Positions 1 through 11,779 of a DNA stretch of 64,000 nt are shown piece after piece; position 1 is the first letter of the stretch, and each line of letters opens with the position of its first letter. The position numbers and the translations under genes are program-made. The notes beneath the pieces were generated by a model. It did no database searches and was not told the DNA's origin. It saw only the letters and a list, made by a program, of their open reading frames with translations. The DNA comes from Baylisascaris procyonis (taxonomy: Eukaryota > Nematoda > Chromadorea > Rhabditida > Ascarididae): the NCBI GenBank assembly GCA_037389465.1, contig JAZARR010000079.1, positions 186,001 through 250,000 on the forward strand, written 5' to 3'.

Positions 1-258
1 ATAGACCAACTTTACATAGGTCGAGCATCGAGCATATATGTGTGCGACATTGCTGCTATAATGAGGGACAAGATAGCGTGCTATGTAGGGTGTGATGATA
101 TGCCGAGTTAGGAGTACATAAAACCTTACTGTGTTCGTGAAAAGAACGTGACGCACATAGGGCAAGAATTAACAGCTGATGAAATCGAAGCTGCTGAATT
201 AACTTATTTCCGCATGTTGTCACTTTTCATTATTTTTAAATTTCAATACCCATCGTGA
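1..258 (+). other. Open segment with one in-frame stop, possible decayed or skipped exon
   Basis: Frame 1 is open from the first base to a TGA at 256-258 except for a single TAG at 109-111. The translation looks protein-like, with a stretch reading GQELTADEIEAAE near residues 53-65 and several Cys. I do not recognise a family. It does not match the olfactomedin exon that follows, so it may be a pseudogene piece, an exon pair split by a short intron around the TAG, or chance. Confidence 0.25.
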
Positions 259-612
259 TTCCGTTCACTGTTCTCAATCATTCCCGTTTTTCATGTAAAT
301 TATCTGTTTATTGTTTGTCTCCGTTGTTCGTCATCTTCGTCCCATTGGCGTCACAACATTGTAGACGTTAACTTTTCTCTTATTTAAATCTCTAGCTTCG
401 ACACCTGGACCATTATCAGCTTGTGCATATATTGCTGTTTATGACGGCTAATGGCGAAAACGCTAGTCAAAAATTGGTTCGTTTGCGCTGATGTAATATT
501 CGCAAGAAGTACCTCCATTTGTGGTGGTTTTTTGCAAGTAACTTTGCATCTTCTGCAGCAGTCTTCGTATGTTCTTTGATGGTCATCAAATTCCAACGTT
601 CTTCTATTTTAG

Positions 613-819
613 GTTTCAAGTTCATATGAGCTCAAATCAGATATAGCAATCGCGTACGACTTCTATCGGAACAAATACCGTGCACCGAATATACGTTGGG
701 TAAATTTGTATCGAAATGCCAATATGATGTCCTACAATCCTTATGACAAACGCATTTATGTCTACGATCATGGATACTTGCTCACATTGCCAGCTAGGAT
801 AACCTGGAGGGCAAAATAG
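613..819 (+). CDS. Olfactomedin-domain protein, 3'-terminal exon (partial gene)
   Basis: This is a terminal exon of 68 codons plus TAG, entered in phase 0 after the acceptor TTCTATTTTAG at 602-612. The encoded end matches the conserved C-terminal half of the olfactomedin beta-propeller: a YDFYRNKYRAPNIRWVN stretch, then an NLYRNANMMSYNPYDKRIY motif, then YDHGYLLTLPARI just before the stop. Family members (olfactomedins, gliomedin, nematode collagen-olfactomedin proteins such as UNC-122) are secreted or type II membrane proteins acting in the extracellular matrix and at synapses. The upstream propeller exons are not found in 1-612, so they should lie left of the window. The family call is firm from the motif; the exact gene is not determined. 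No clear polyadenylation signal was seen directly downstream. Confidence 0.8.
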   Translation, partial: VSSSYELKSDIAIAYDFYRNKYRAPNIRWVNLYRNANMMSYNPYDKRIYVYDHGYLLTLPARITWRAK

Positions 820-3800
820 TCTTGCTGTGAGGTCAATGTCGCCCATTATTCGAAGAAGAACCGCCATCTTGCTAAAATATTGATTATTTATTCAGTACTC
901 GAGTTCATGCTCTTCCCCGACTTCACGTCCCTTCAACTTTGCAAACCAATCAATATCCCTACACTGCAGTTTTCATTCGAGAACTCCTTGCAGTAGTTTT
1001 CAGTTATTTATTTCTGAGAATGTTACAGTTGCTGGGTATCCGACAGAGCAGGATAGATTGCATGCACTTTGCACGATGGGATCAGAGTTTCCGTTTTAGA
1101 ATAATATTTAGAGTAACGTATTTCTACTGTGAACTTCCGAACGTAATCTATGGAAATGTGCTTATAGGAACAGGACACTTTTATCCCCTCAAAAAAAGCA
1201 GCTTGGCACAACTTCTGAGGAGTCTTTTCATTTGCACTTCGTTCCAGTACTGGGGTTCCTGTCTGTTCCTACTGTTTGAATCGAAGTCTTGGCTATTACT
1301 CGGTTAGTGAAATGGCTCTGGCCACATGAAGGAAAACCGGCAGTGGCCCTGAAGGCTTAACATGTCAGTTTAATTCTGTTTGTTGCAGTTGAGCTTTAGT
1401 TGAAATATGCGTCGGATGAACATACAGACGGATACGATCTTCGCAGTGTTTTTGTTGCAGAAACAAGTATAGTAGCAAATTATATCGGTGATGAGCACAA
1501 AAGATGAAACATTTCGAAAGGTTGTGTCACCTTTGCTTCATGTTGTGAGAAACATCTTTGGTGAGCAACAGCAACGCTACTGCATAGGTAATAGTCAGTC
1601 TGTGAAAAATTGTGAATAATATTATTTGAAAGTTAGGGCGATCAATGACCAACTGCTTGGAGACGGCAAACTGAATTATGTCAATTCTTCAAATCACTCT
1701 CTCATTCACTGATACCTGTTGGGCCATCGGTCGGCACAGTCCTTACCTAACCTGGCGTTAGCCGGATCCCTTGAAGCTCTTTGTGGAAAACTGGGGAGAG
1801 ATTTTGCATCGCAGAAGGTAAGCTTTTCCCTCTCAATGTTGGTTGGATATGTGCCCCACCTTTTTCCTGCTTATCTGTGTTGCTCCACGACCTACTAAGC
1901 ATCTTATTAGTTTGACTGTTACTACGTCCTTTTCTATGGCATTTCGAGTAGTAAAGTGTTAATATTTTTCATTGTCAAACATATTGGAACACTCGTTTTA
2001 AATGAGGGGTGATTTGCTTACATTTTAATGGTGTTGGCGAAATATCAGTGTTTCGGTTGGTGTCAAGCACAGAATGTCATGCGTCGAAGAAGCAGCATTG
2101 AAGTGCCACCAAAATTTTCGGTGAGAGCAGCAAAAGGAATTTTTTGGCGGGACCCTGGGTAGCTGATCTTGGCATGATTTGTTTACCGCGTCAGCTTACG
2201 CTGCAAAAGGTTGCTTGCATTTGTCGATGTCGGTGAGTGAGTGGTCGGACTGGTTGCGTTTCTGGACGTTTGATGTGACATGGCGAACCTCTCTGAGCAA
2301 GTTGTTAGAGCGAAAGCCCTATGACTGGAGGCCCCTCGTGATGGAAGCCACGCAGCGGAGCTGAGATAAGGATTCCAATATCGAGTCACATTTGCCCACA
2401 TCTGAACTTATAACTGCAATTAAATTTCCCCTTCATTTCGGCAGTAAAGTCCACCTGCGTGAATAACTTTCCTGCAAATGTTTGAGAGAAAAACATTCAA
2501 GAATGGCCTTTTTCGACCATGAAATTCAAGGATTGACTCTACACATGCACGTACACACGCACACGTACACAAGCATACACAGGCATGGCGTCACCATGAT
2601 GCACGTTTGCAAACTTAATTGGCAAAGGCGCATGAAATTCATGAATCTCCCGGATTCTACCAAGATTGATTTCCATTGATGGTTTCAGAATCGACACTGT
2701 TAGCTAACTAATTCTAGCAACTGATGTAAATCTTACTTTACCATTGCTGAAATGTTGGACAATATATGCTCTAAAAAAACCATAAGGAGGGGGATTAATG
2801 AAATTTTATGCACTTTTAGCAAATTTGCATTTGCAGAGCGCATCACAAGGGCGCAATGTGTACATATGTCTGTGTTTTCCCCCACTTCGAGAGGCACTGA
2901 ATACGGAGACAAAATTTGGAGGGTACGATATGCACCAAAAGTCATGCTTAGCTGACCAACTTAAAAGTTCACCAATCCGCTTTGAACGGAGTTGTAAGCA
3001 ATTAAATGCACTTAAATTTACAGTCGGTCGGGTGGCGTTTCACACCGGTTGTATTGCGAAAGTCGTGGAAGAACAGTTTTTTAACTTACGGTTGGTTTGC
3101 CTAAACTATGAATGCATTATTAGGGAATCTTTTACTACACTTAGAGAATTACAATTAGAGAACTCTTTTACTACAATTAGAACATCTCCTAGCGACACAT
3201 GGGGCATGCTTTTTGTTTCAGTTTTTAGTTTTAGTGAATTCTGCGGCTGCGAGTACATACCCCCGCCTCCTCGAGGTGGTCCATGTGGGTGAGTGGGGTG
3301 CTCCGAAAAACTAGGGCGTCATACTGTTACTACTGATATATTAAGACGAACGATACCCGTCAGTGTGGAATATAAAGTGTTGTTCTACAGAATGTAAACA
3401 ATGGCACTTTCATGAAAAAATGACGAGAGGAGCTCGAATTGACGGAGAAGGCCATAAATACATTTTGCTTTAGAAGAATTTCAAAGTTCTAGTGGTGATT
3501 TAAGAACCTCGCTTCCTTCAGCACAGCGATGCAAAAAAACTTAACAGAACTAACAACGCCCAAATTACCTTATTTTATGCCTCAAAACGTATGTGACAGT
3601 GTGTCATTTTTGTGCTGTTAAGTGGGAAGGCTTAAAGTCGTTTAAGTTCCACAACGATATTAGCAACAAATTCTCGGTGGCGGCGAACACAGAATCGCAT
3701 GTTCTAGAATCCAGATTCCTCAGACGCCTCGGGTTCGGATATCCTGAGGTTTTACATTTCTCACTGCGCTCTGCGTTTGGACGCATGAAAAAGCTTTGAG

Positions 3801-4845
3801 TTCCTGCCAGATATGATATTGAGCAAACAGCATGGAGGTGCGTTTTCAGGGTGCCAAGCACCTGGTCCTGAAGTACGTAATAACAGAAAAAATTTTTTTT
3901 TTACAATAAAGGAGGCATGGAACACGCATCTAACAAAATAAATCTGCAAAGGAACAACAAGAACATCTGCAACCATACACACACAGCCAGCCATGCGTTC
4001 AGGAATAGGGAAAGAGAAAAAGAGTAGCATGGATAGGTCGTGAGGAATGGGGGCCTACGAGAATGCGGACATGAACCTGCGATAATGAAACAGATGAAGT
4101 TATAGTTACAATAGCCGAGCAGCGGATATTGAAGGAGATCGCATTGCCCCAATCGGCGCTTAAAATACGGCAAGTTGCCGGCCATATCCACGTGATATTA
4201 GCAAGGAATTCTAGATGAGAATAAAATTGAGCATATCAGATCGATTCACTGTTCTACTTTCAATTTGAAGGGAGGGTAGCCTCGAGCTTCATGCAAACTT
4301 TGTAAAAGATAAGATATGGCCGAACACAATCCCAGAAAAACCTTTGCATGTAAATCGAAGTAATTGCCGCAAATGGAGAAAAATTGAGCCAATGACTTGT
4401 AGTGTGCTATACATTGCTCAAAGCTGCGGGATCTTTTCGCACACTCCCGAGTTTCAGCGGTAGCCAACTCGATGTATTTGAAATGGAGCATCTTTTTCTG
4501 GAGGTGATGCAGTTGTGCCCTGAAAACGCAACTCCTCCGACGCTTGTTGAATAGCTTGTCTATGAAGAGCGGCGGGGGTGAGGGATTCGCGGCTATCGAC
4601 AAGCCCGAGATGCTGCAGGAAATCCAAAAACACGCAAAGTTAGTCGAATCAGACCACCTAGGTAGCCGACAGCTTTGTTTAGCCGACTGTTGCATTGACT
4701 ATGAAGCTGCGGTAGACGCAACTTCGCTCAAGTTGAACGTATGGCCGAACCGACCAATCTTTCCAAAACCGTTTTCGCCAACTGAAAATTTTGCAGAACG
4801 AATTTTCAAAACTTGGCAGGATAAGTTTTGAAAAATCGGTTGCAT
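820..4845. other. Intergenic, no gene recognised
   Basis: Many frames are short and broken. The longer open frames (939-1307 +, 4246-4695 -, 4544-4831 +) overlap open frames on the other strand, have no recognisable domain and lack convincing splice context. A CA-rich imperfect microsatellite lies at 2544-2585. Confidence 0.5.
2544..2585. repeat. Imperfect CA-rich microsatellite
   Basis: An alternating CA/CG/TA tract (cacatgcacgtacacacgcac...) of about 40 bases in otherwise unannotated DNA. Confidence 0.6.
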
Positions 4846-6230
4846 GAGATTGACAGCGTAGTTTTTGTTGTTATCTGGAAGTTACGGCTAAAATGCTTAC
4901 AAGGTTCTGTGATGTGGATTATGCTGCTTGAGCAGGAAATTCGGCATCTTACTACCGTGATATGCAGTTAGCCGTGTAGGGAAATACTGCGTGGTGTGTG
5001 TATCATGAGGTTAAGCAACAGCTGTCAGAGATAGGATGTGGAGTGTGTGGTGGCAGTGGTTGACGAGCTGATTGCCGACAAATTTGCAGTGATAATAATA
5101 GTGCGCTAAGAGTGTTGTGAGTAAGAGTTATGAGGTTAGGCGTGAAGTGACAGAGAATTGGTTAGAGGACAAAGTACGGAATGGTAAACAGTAGGTAGTG
5201 GGGATAACTACTAGTGAGCAGTGAGTTGCAGTGTTGTATCTATGGCTGATGAACAAAGTTTTGAGAATAGATGGGAAGTAGTTAACAGCGGGCTGGCTAC
5301 GGGTTGATTGATCAATAACGGCTGATCCTCCGCTTTTTCCAAAATGGAAAAACAAACAAAAAGTATGCAAACATGAGGAGGGGGAGCCAACTGAAATTCC
5401 TGACATCCAGATATCGGAAGAAGCGAACACAGTTTTATAACAAAGTCAAGTCGAACTTGGCCAGCTATATTCTAATGATTCCAGGTTAAGCATAATTAGC
5501 CTGTTAATGTAATTTACTTCGTATGGACCACAGCAAATGTTGTGAAAAGTAGTAAGAGTGGAAGTTTTTGGTCATCCTCTAATGGTCTGATATCTGAAAC
5601 CAAATAAGGAGGCCAGACGGGAGCAAAGTATTCTAGGATGAAGGCCGGTGCTGAATGCATTGTACTGCAAAGGGCGAAGGATGTAATTTACAATTTTCGA
5701 CAACTTTTCAGCAACAGTGGGAGACTGCGTCCTCTAGGGAAATTTAAGTTAACTAAAATCAAAAGCAAACCGATAGTAGAACCAGTGGAACGAAACCAGT
5801 AATACGAGGTCACGAATACCATTTTAGTAGAAAAAACATCACCTTCTAGCTCAGAAAATGTTCACAGTGGGAGTTGTGAATGTTCCGGCGCTTTTCAGGA
5901 AAAACATTTAACTGTCACCATTTCGATCAACTGACGAATGTATCAACATCTTGCAGAATACGGAGGTCGTAAGCAGAATTATGCAATAGACGATATTTTG
6001 AGATCATCAGCAAAGATCTTAGTCCTAATCAGAGTTTTACTGGGAATATCGTTAATGTATATAAGGAACAAAAAACTCAAGGCACTTGCTTCTTGCAAAC
6101 TACTACGAATTGGATGTGAAGCAGAACAACTATCTCCAATTCCTTTTTGAAAAATAAGAACACTATGGCCTACCTGAAAAGAACCGACGGCGCCATCAAA
6201 TCTCAGGAGCAACTTTTCATGACAGACCAC
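4845..6230 (-). mobile_element. CR1/Jockey-type non-LTR retrotransposon remnant (reverse transcriptase)
   Basis: Read on the minus strand, the segment contains in order an RT palm signature (YINDIPS, then KIFADDLKI, within 5979-6230), a region around 5650-5800 with RSLPLLLKSCRKL, then the typical CR1 C-terminal block ILEYFAPVWPPYLVSDIRPLE (about 5585-5645). Near 5130-5250 there is a match to the final ...FRTLSSNQFSVTSRLT block. Stops and frame changes separate these parts, so it is an old, 5'-truncated, non-coding copy. The two conserved blocks in correct order make the RT call strong. The clade assignment within non-LTR elements is from motif style only, and the 3' boundary is approximate. 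Confidence 0.75.
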
Positions 6231-7767
6231 ATCAAAAGGCTTTTAATAACAGAAACACACAATTTCGGTCTCAGTTCTCATTTTTAAAGCAAGCATCTAA
6301 TCATTTAAACAAGAGACAAGTTGATAAGTCGTGGATTGGCTCAAGAAAAGCCAAATTGCGCCGAATTTGAAGGCGACTTCGCATAAAATAATCTATTAGG
6401 TCATCTCTGAAGGCATTCTGGAAGACCACAAACGGAGGAATCGGACTAATCTATTGATAGCTTTTTACTGAAGTAACGGGTGGTAATCTCACTCAGCACT
6501 GATCGTATGCGTTTAATGCACCACTCAGTAGCAGGCAATTGCCATTCTATAACGCTTTCACGTGGCTTTGCATTCACATGATTGTTCTAATCTTTTTTGC
6601 AGCTAATAAAAAATGACAAGCATAAATAATGTTCAAAACACAGATACAGGCACGAAAAACGATTTGGGGATCATCATCTTGAGCAGAGTTGTGCTTAAAT
6701 TTCGTGAATAAATATTCATTAGTGATTTTCAGCTCGCATTGTTTTTTTCAACGTTGTTATTGCTGTCGGTTCTCGTTCTAAATCCATAACTCATTAAATC
6801 GTTCTGCATTTTGATACTGTTTCTATGAAAAATTTGTTTTTTCAATTAACCGAATATCGAAAGCACATTTCTGCGAGCGTAATGAACTTCAAATACTTTT
6901 TATCAATAGTCAATTCGAGAAACTTGGTAATAAATAGCGGCGTAGGGTCCAAACCTGTGAAGACTGCATTCCATCTCAGAAATTCCTGAAATTAAAGACC
7001 GTTTGTTTGAAAAGAATTCAGCTGAAGGATTGGTAAGAATCGGATTCACCCTCTTCATCCCTCCTAAGATTTCTCGTGAAAGTTTCCGAACTTGGGAGAG
7101 CTACCGGTTTAATTTGAAGTTGGAGAGATATGACTTCATTTGAAAACTCTAGGAAATTTGCCGCAAAAAAAAAAGAAAAAAAAAAGGAAACCATGCATTT
7201 CATCGTAACATTCCGAGTGTCAGTGTGGGACGAAACGTTGTGAACTGCTCGAAGAGTGAACTGAGAACCGTTTGCACAGCTATTCGTAGATCAAGAATAT
7301 GCAAGCCTCCGTAGATTTGAAAGTCGTATGACTGTTGAAACACATCAAAATATTGTTTTATTCATTATCAACTATCGAAAAAAGGCTAAACTTGAAGTTT
7401 TGTGCATCGAGAAAGTGGGTAAGCATGTGGGTGGGCTTGCACGATGTGCGCTTCTGCGGCCTCACGCATCGCGTCATTCGTTTCACTAGTTACCAACAAA
7501 CAATAACGCGTAGAAATAGCAAGTTAGTATTTCAATTGAACACCGCACAAGTTTTGCGTAAAAATTGCTTTGAGAAACTTTTGTTGTCCAGCCGACATCC
7601 CATAAAGATGAGGGTACAAATTGGTTTTATCCATATTTGGCACATTTGGCTCTTCTTGTGCACGTGTTCATGTTTAGCACCCTCGATAGTGAGTCTGCCA
7701 TATCTAACATCTGCTAGATGCTTGCATGGTTTTGCTCAGTTTATATTTCATGGTCACAGTTTTACAG
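6231..7767. other. Intergenic, nothing recognised
   Basis: AT-rich DNA with A-rich runs near 7165-7190. No exon with matching splice context and domain was found. The open frame at 7335-7787 has no recognisable content. Confidence 0.4.
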
Positions 7768-7828
7768 GTGCGACTTTATTCACCTAAGAACATGCTCAAA
7801 TGGAAGGCCAGCGAGCTTCTGCCAATTT
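7768..7828 (+). CDS. Possible internal exon of the unidentified 7.7-11.8 kb gene
   Basis: The segment follows ...TTTTACAG, is open in phase 0 for 20 codons plus 1 base (encoding RLYSPKNMLKWKASELLPI) and is followed by GTAAAT. The composition is protein-like, but it could not be joined to the next candidate exon with certainty and a second frame is also open, so this is weak. Confidence 0.2.
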
Positions 7829-8087
7829 GTAAATGACATTGATGTTGAAAGGATTCTGGGCAACCGGTTTCCTTGCTTGCTGAGGCAGTCAAAACAGAAT
7901 CTCCGACAAGTCTGAAAGAGTTTTTTTTTATGCTCTTATTAACTGCCTTCAGTGATCCATTTTATTTCGCATCGATATTAGAACATCGCCGCGAAATGAC
8001 CTTCTTTAACACTGTCTCATTATTCATTTTGTTGTTCTGTCTCAACTCCAAAGTTCTCTTGTTATGCAAAAGTTATAACGGTTTCAG

Positions 8088-8237
8088 GTGCCTATAACTA
8101 ACTTCTTTCGTTATCAACGTGTCAAACCAATCCCCGTAAATGTGGCTTTGGTGATTTCGAAGTTGAAACTGCAGGACGGACAGGCAGAGAACCTTTTAGA
8201 ACATGCGCACAGACGCGACGCCATCTTACTGCTTCTT
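8088..8237 (+). CDS. Probable internal exon, helical protein of unknown family
   Basis: The acceptor GGTTTCAG ends at 8087 and the donor is CTT|GTAAAG. The exon is 150 bases with phase 0 at both ends and gives 50 residues. The end of the exon has the helical pattern ENLLEHAHRRDAILLLL, which resembles ankyrin or TPR-like helices. It lies on the same strand and about 3 kb upstream of the phase-consistent 3' exons at 11109-11779 and may belong to the same gene. The intervening exons are unresolved. Confidence 0.4.
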
Positions 8238-9544
8238 GTAAAGAAAGCTTGCATGAGCACCTTTTAGGTGGAACGAGAGAACGGAACCATGACTGAGCTG
8301 TGAAAATTCTTTTGCGGTAGTTAAATCGCTTTACCAAGTTTTCTGCGTTATGCAGAGGTGATAAGCGAGCAGCCTCCAATGTGCAATAGTGGCTATAACT
8401 GGAATTGATTTCTATATTTATTTGCCAGTCTAACTTCACAAAAAAGCGAAAATTTATTTGCTGGAACTTGATCGATTCAAATATCGCTTGTTAGAAAATG
8501 GAGCCATCACAGGCTATTTATGTTCGTTTGCGTTATAATTGTTCGAAACGTCTTCCTACTGGTTGCGAGCACCATGGAAATGGACTCAATATCATTGACG
8601 GCGTGCACTATTTTAAGGAGTCTTGTTTCCACAATTTGCACATATTTATGTGATGTCTGTGTGCAGCTGTAGGCTCGTCGCTTTTTCTTCAAATAGTTTT
8701 AGATGAAGGTCAGTATTTGAAACACCATTCTCCTATGTGTGGTAATGTTTTCAGTGGCTGGAAGGATGCAGGAGTCACTTCTTATCTATGACTTATAAAA
8801 AACGTCTCTGTGGTTGACGCGGATTGGACTACGCGATTTTAGTGTTACTCTACCTGCAAGATGTGAAAGGATAAAGCCGAATAAATATGTCACATTGGTC
8901 AAGGAGAATGCCGCAAGCAAGGCTAGTAGCGATGATCAAAAATGTAGGAGATGAGGTATTACAGACTGGGCAAGCCTTTACCAAACAAAGATCTACGCTC
9001 ACCTAGAACATTATTTGATCAGTGACTATTTCAAGACTTGCAAGGTCCCAAGCTCGTACATTTTCCTCGTCTGAGTTTGACACCGGTGAACTAATTCGTG
9101 CCACAGGAATTGTGTTTTTGTTTCTGTAGAATTGAATATCGGATGAACCTCAGTCATCTCTGAAGGCACAAACGTCTTGTGAGAGCATGAAGTAAATGAC
9201 GGTTCCTTTGGCTGTAACAGTCTTCTGTTTATAAAAAAAGTTTTCTCTATGTGTGCACCCGCTCTCAAACGGCTGAATGCGTACCTAGCATAGCTAAGCT
9301 GACTTTAACTATTGGGATGTCACGACAAATAAGGGCGCATTGGATTCATCTTGTCTCAGGGAGACAGTCTTTTTAGACAACAGCTTTGCTATAAAACCTG
9401 CCTGATGCACTATGCTCAGGAGGTGTTTACCCCTCTCTTCCGCACATTACAAAGAGAGCTTCGCTGATAGGAAGTAGAGTGTAGCTACATAATCACCTCA
9501 GTTCATCAGATGCAATGAAGCTATATGGGGTACTTTCAAATAGT

Positions 9545-9870
9545 TTTTTCACTTTAAGTTGGTGTAGGAGCTTTTGAAGTGGAAACTTTCTGTCTCGTGA
9601 TCTCTTTTTGAGTCTTTTTGGGACGTTTCATTCACTACCGTGATGATTTTGACGCGGATGAGTAGCAAACTGTAGCACTACTCTGAATTGCCAGAATCAC
9701 ATGATAGTAGCACTCTATACTACTGATTTAGTGGTTAAGTTTTCAAAGAAACCTTTATGTCTCATGACCTGGTGCATAAGTTGTGTCCTTCGAAAGTTTT
9801 ATTCGCTTCTTTGAATAGCTTTGACCTGGATGAAGTACCCCATAATAGTACCTCCTACTCTTGGCTTACT
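9545..9870. repeat. Diverged tandem duplication, period about 170 bp
   Basis: Two neighbouring segments share ordered similar words: tgtctcgtga at 9591 and tgtctcatga at 9758 (offset 167), then tttgacgcggatg at 9648 and tttgacctggatg at 9820 (offset 172), with weaker similarity between and after. This fits an old tandem duplication; the function is unknown. Confidence 0.45.
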
Positions 9871-10866
9871 GCATGTGGCTTAAAAAGCAATGTTATCTGC
9901 CCCACATTTTCTCACGAAATTAAACTTTTCCACATAGGTTGTATTCGATAAGTCCCTGCTGTTTCTGACGAACTCCTTCCTATATAGGAAACGAATGTCT
10001 TGATGGATCCCAGGAATGGAGCTTGATGGATACATTTCCTTCAATGATTAGTGCAATTCACACCTGCAGTGAGCGCTGTTGTCATCTTATCCTTTGATTC
10101 ATAATTCTGCGTTGGTTTTGCTCGATCGCTGCATAAAATTTTCATATTTACTCTATTTTGCAACAGGTGGAATGCAACTAAAGGATGATTTTTGGCTGAA
10201 AATTTGTTGCACAGCAGACAGCTTTCGTAATTTGTACATAGTTGGTGAACCGGTTGATCTGCTGATGCAGTTGGAAAAACGCTTTCGTAGTGGCATCTCT
10301 TTTTTCGCGTTGTTTGATAATTTCTTTCGCAAAGTGCTGCCATATGTTTGCTCGAGTATTGCATGTGTCTTTCTGTTTATTGATTTCAGTCTCAAAATAA
10401 ATGAAGTTAGGGTGGAGAATTTTGATGCTGTAAGCTATTCCATAAGTTAAACCCTGCATCAACCCTAAGGCTGCACGTGTGCATGCGCATCTCTTTGCAT
10501 ATGTCTGTGTTAGCCCAAAATTTTTATCTCGGAATCCGCTACGTCTTCGGAATCAGAGGATATAATGTACAGTGTAAGACGAAGCCTCTGCCAACTTTCT
10601 AATAAAGCTTTTCACTTTTGGGTGAGCACATCCACTTAGGCAAGCAGGAAATTTGCGCATACAATGGGTGAAGTTGCATTTAGCAGTCAATCCAACTACG
10701 AAAACGAACTATTCTCGAGAGATTTTGGCAAACGGCTTGATTCCTTTGAAAATTAAGTGTGTTATAGTACATGTCTCATCACCTGCTGGTGAGTCATAAG
10801 AACTGACTGGTGTGATGAGCGAAGCATCAAAACCGCAACTCATATACTTGTCCCTTTTTTGGTCAG

Positions 10867-10928
10867 TTGCGGTCACTTATGCACGCAGTTGGACGTGTTG
10901 ATGTGCTGAAAATGATCTTAAAACTGAG
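10867..10928 (+). CDS. Possible ankyrin-repeat-like exon
   Basis: After TTTTTTGGTCAG the frame encodes RSLMHAVGRVDVLKMILKL, which has the spacing of an ankyrin helix pair (compare the family pattern xPLHxAxxxGxxxVVxxLL). A donor-like AG|GTTCTC follows in phase 2, which does not match the phase-0 start of the next exon at 11109. Either the exon end is elsewhere or an exon between was missed. Confidence 0.3.
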
Positions 10929-11108
10929 GTTCTCAAAACTGACGGAATTTATTTTGAAAATAATGTTGGGATTGCTTACTGTGTTAAGCAAAATTTGCGC
11001 TTAGTGCCAAAATGGTGCATTTCATTTGAATAATGAAGGAAATTCTGCAAATTCAGTGGTCGCGTTTTAGCTCATTTTTCAAGTTAACATTTGATGCAAA
11101 GATTTTAG

Positions 11109-11779
11109 AATTGTTTGTACGATATTGTGAGGCGGGATGCGTTTCCTGCGGAGGAGGACGCGAAGCAACGTAGTCTCTCCCCATCGTATGGTGATGACTC
11201 ATTTGTAAAACCATAGAACGCCTACCGGGGTGTGCCCATGTGCATAATTTTGTCTACCTTCGATAAGCCTTTCCTAGAGGAAGTAAATTTTCCCGTGGCT
11301 CCACGAAGTCTGCTTGACCTGGCGGGATCTGTAGTCATTTGCGGTCACCAAATATTGCGAAAGATCTGTACACGTGGCCTTGCCAGTTGGGAGGAATTTC
11401 TGCCATCAAGACACTATTTCAATGTGGCAGTAAACAAGCGAGGCGGATCAGAAGCCGTTCGGCGTCTATAATTTTACTCTTTGCTTACCTCAGTATTTTA
11501 TAAAGTTCGTTTTTGGCCCTAATGGGGTTAAGCCGAAATGTTATCCCAGCCATGCCGTAAACTTGGTTCTTGCCACTGGAAGTGAGTCCTTTTGCCGGAA
11601 AGGTCACACACTCATTGAAGAACTGATTGAGCTTATTTTGCATGATTTGGTAAGCAAATATGATTTGATCATCAGAATACACTATTTCACTTCGTTCCTT
11701 TTGTGTTCTTCTTCAGTATACCATCTACAGATCTTCAAGAGCTCAAATTATTGATCAGCATTATGTGCAAACGCTTTAA
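11109..11779 (+). CDS. Unidentified protein, four 3'-terminal exons
   Basis: Four exons join with matching phases to a stop codon: 11109-11190 (phase 0 to 1), 11278-11429 (1 to 0), 11494-11649 (0 to 0, donor TTG|GTAAGC) and 11717-11779 (0 to TAA). They encode 150 residues. Visible features are a Leu-rich segment APRSLLDLAGSVVI that resembles an elongin BC-box/SOCS-type helix followed by WEEFLPSRHYF, a segment with KPKCYPSHAVNLVLATGSE, and an acidic helix LIEELIELILHDL. With the ankyrin-like exon upstream, an ankyrin plus SOCS/BC-box E3 adaptor is a possibility, but I cannot confirm it and the BC box is not at the C-terminus as usual. No homologue was recognised by eye. The next gene on the same strand starts 1.05 kb downstream. 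Confidence 0.55.

Noticed and set aside
939..1307. 122-codon plus-strand open frame
   Set aside because: Hydrophobic, low-information translation with an open antisense frame and no recognisable family.
4246..4695. 149-codon minus-strand open frame
   Set aside because: No domain, overlaps an open plus frame, no start or splice context; likely chance or the decayed edge of the neighbouring LINE.
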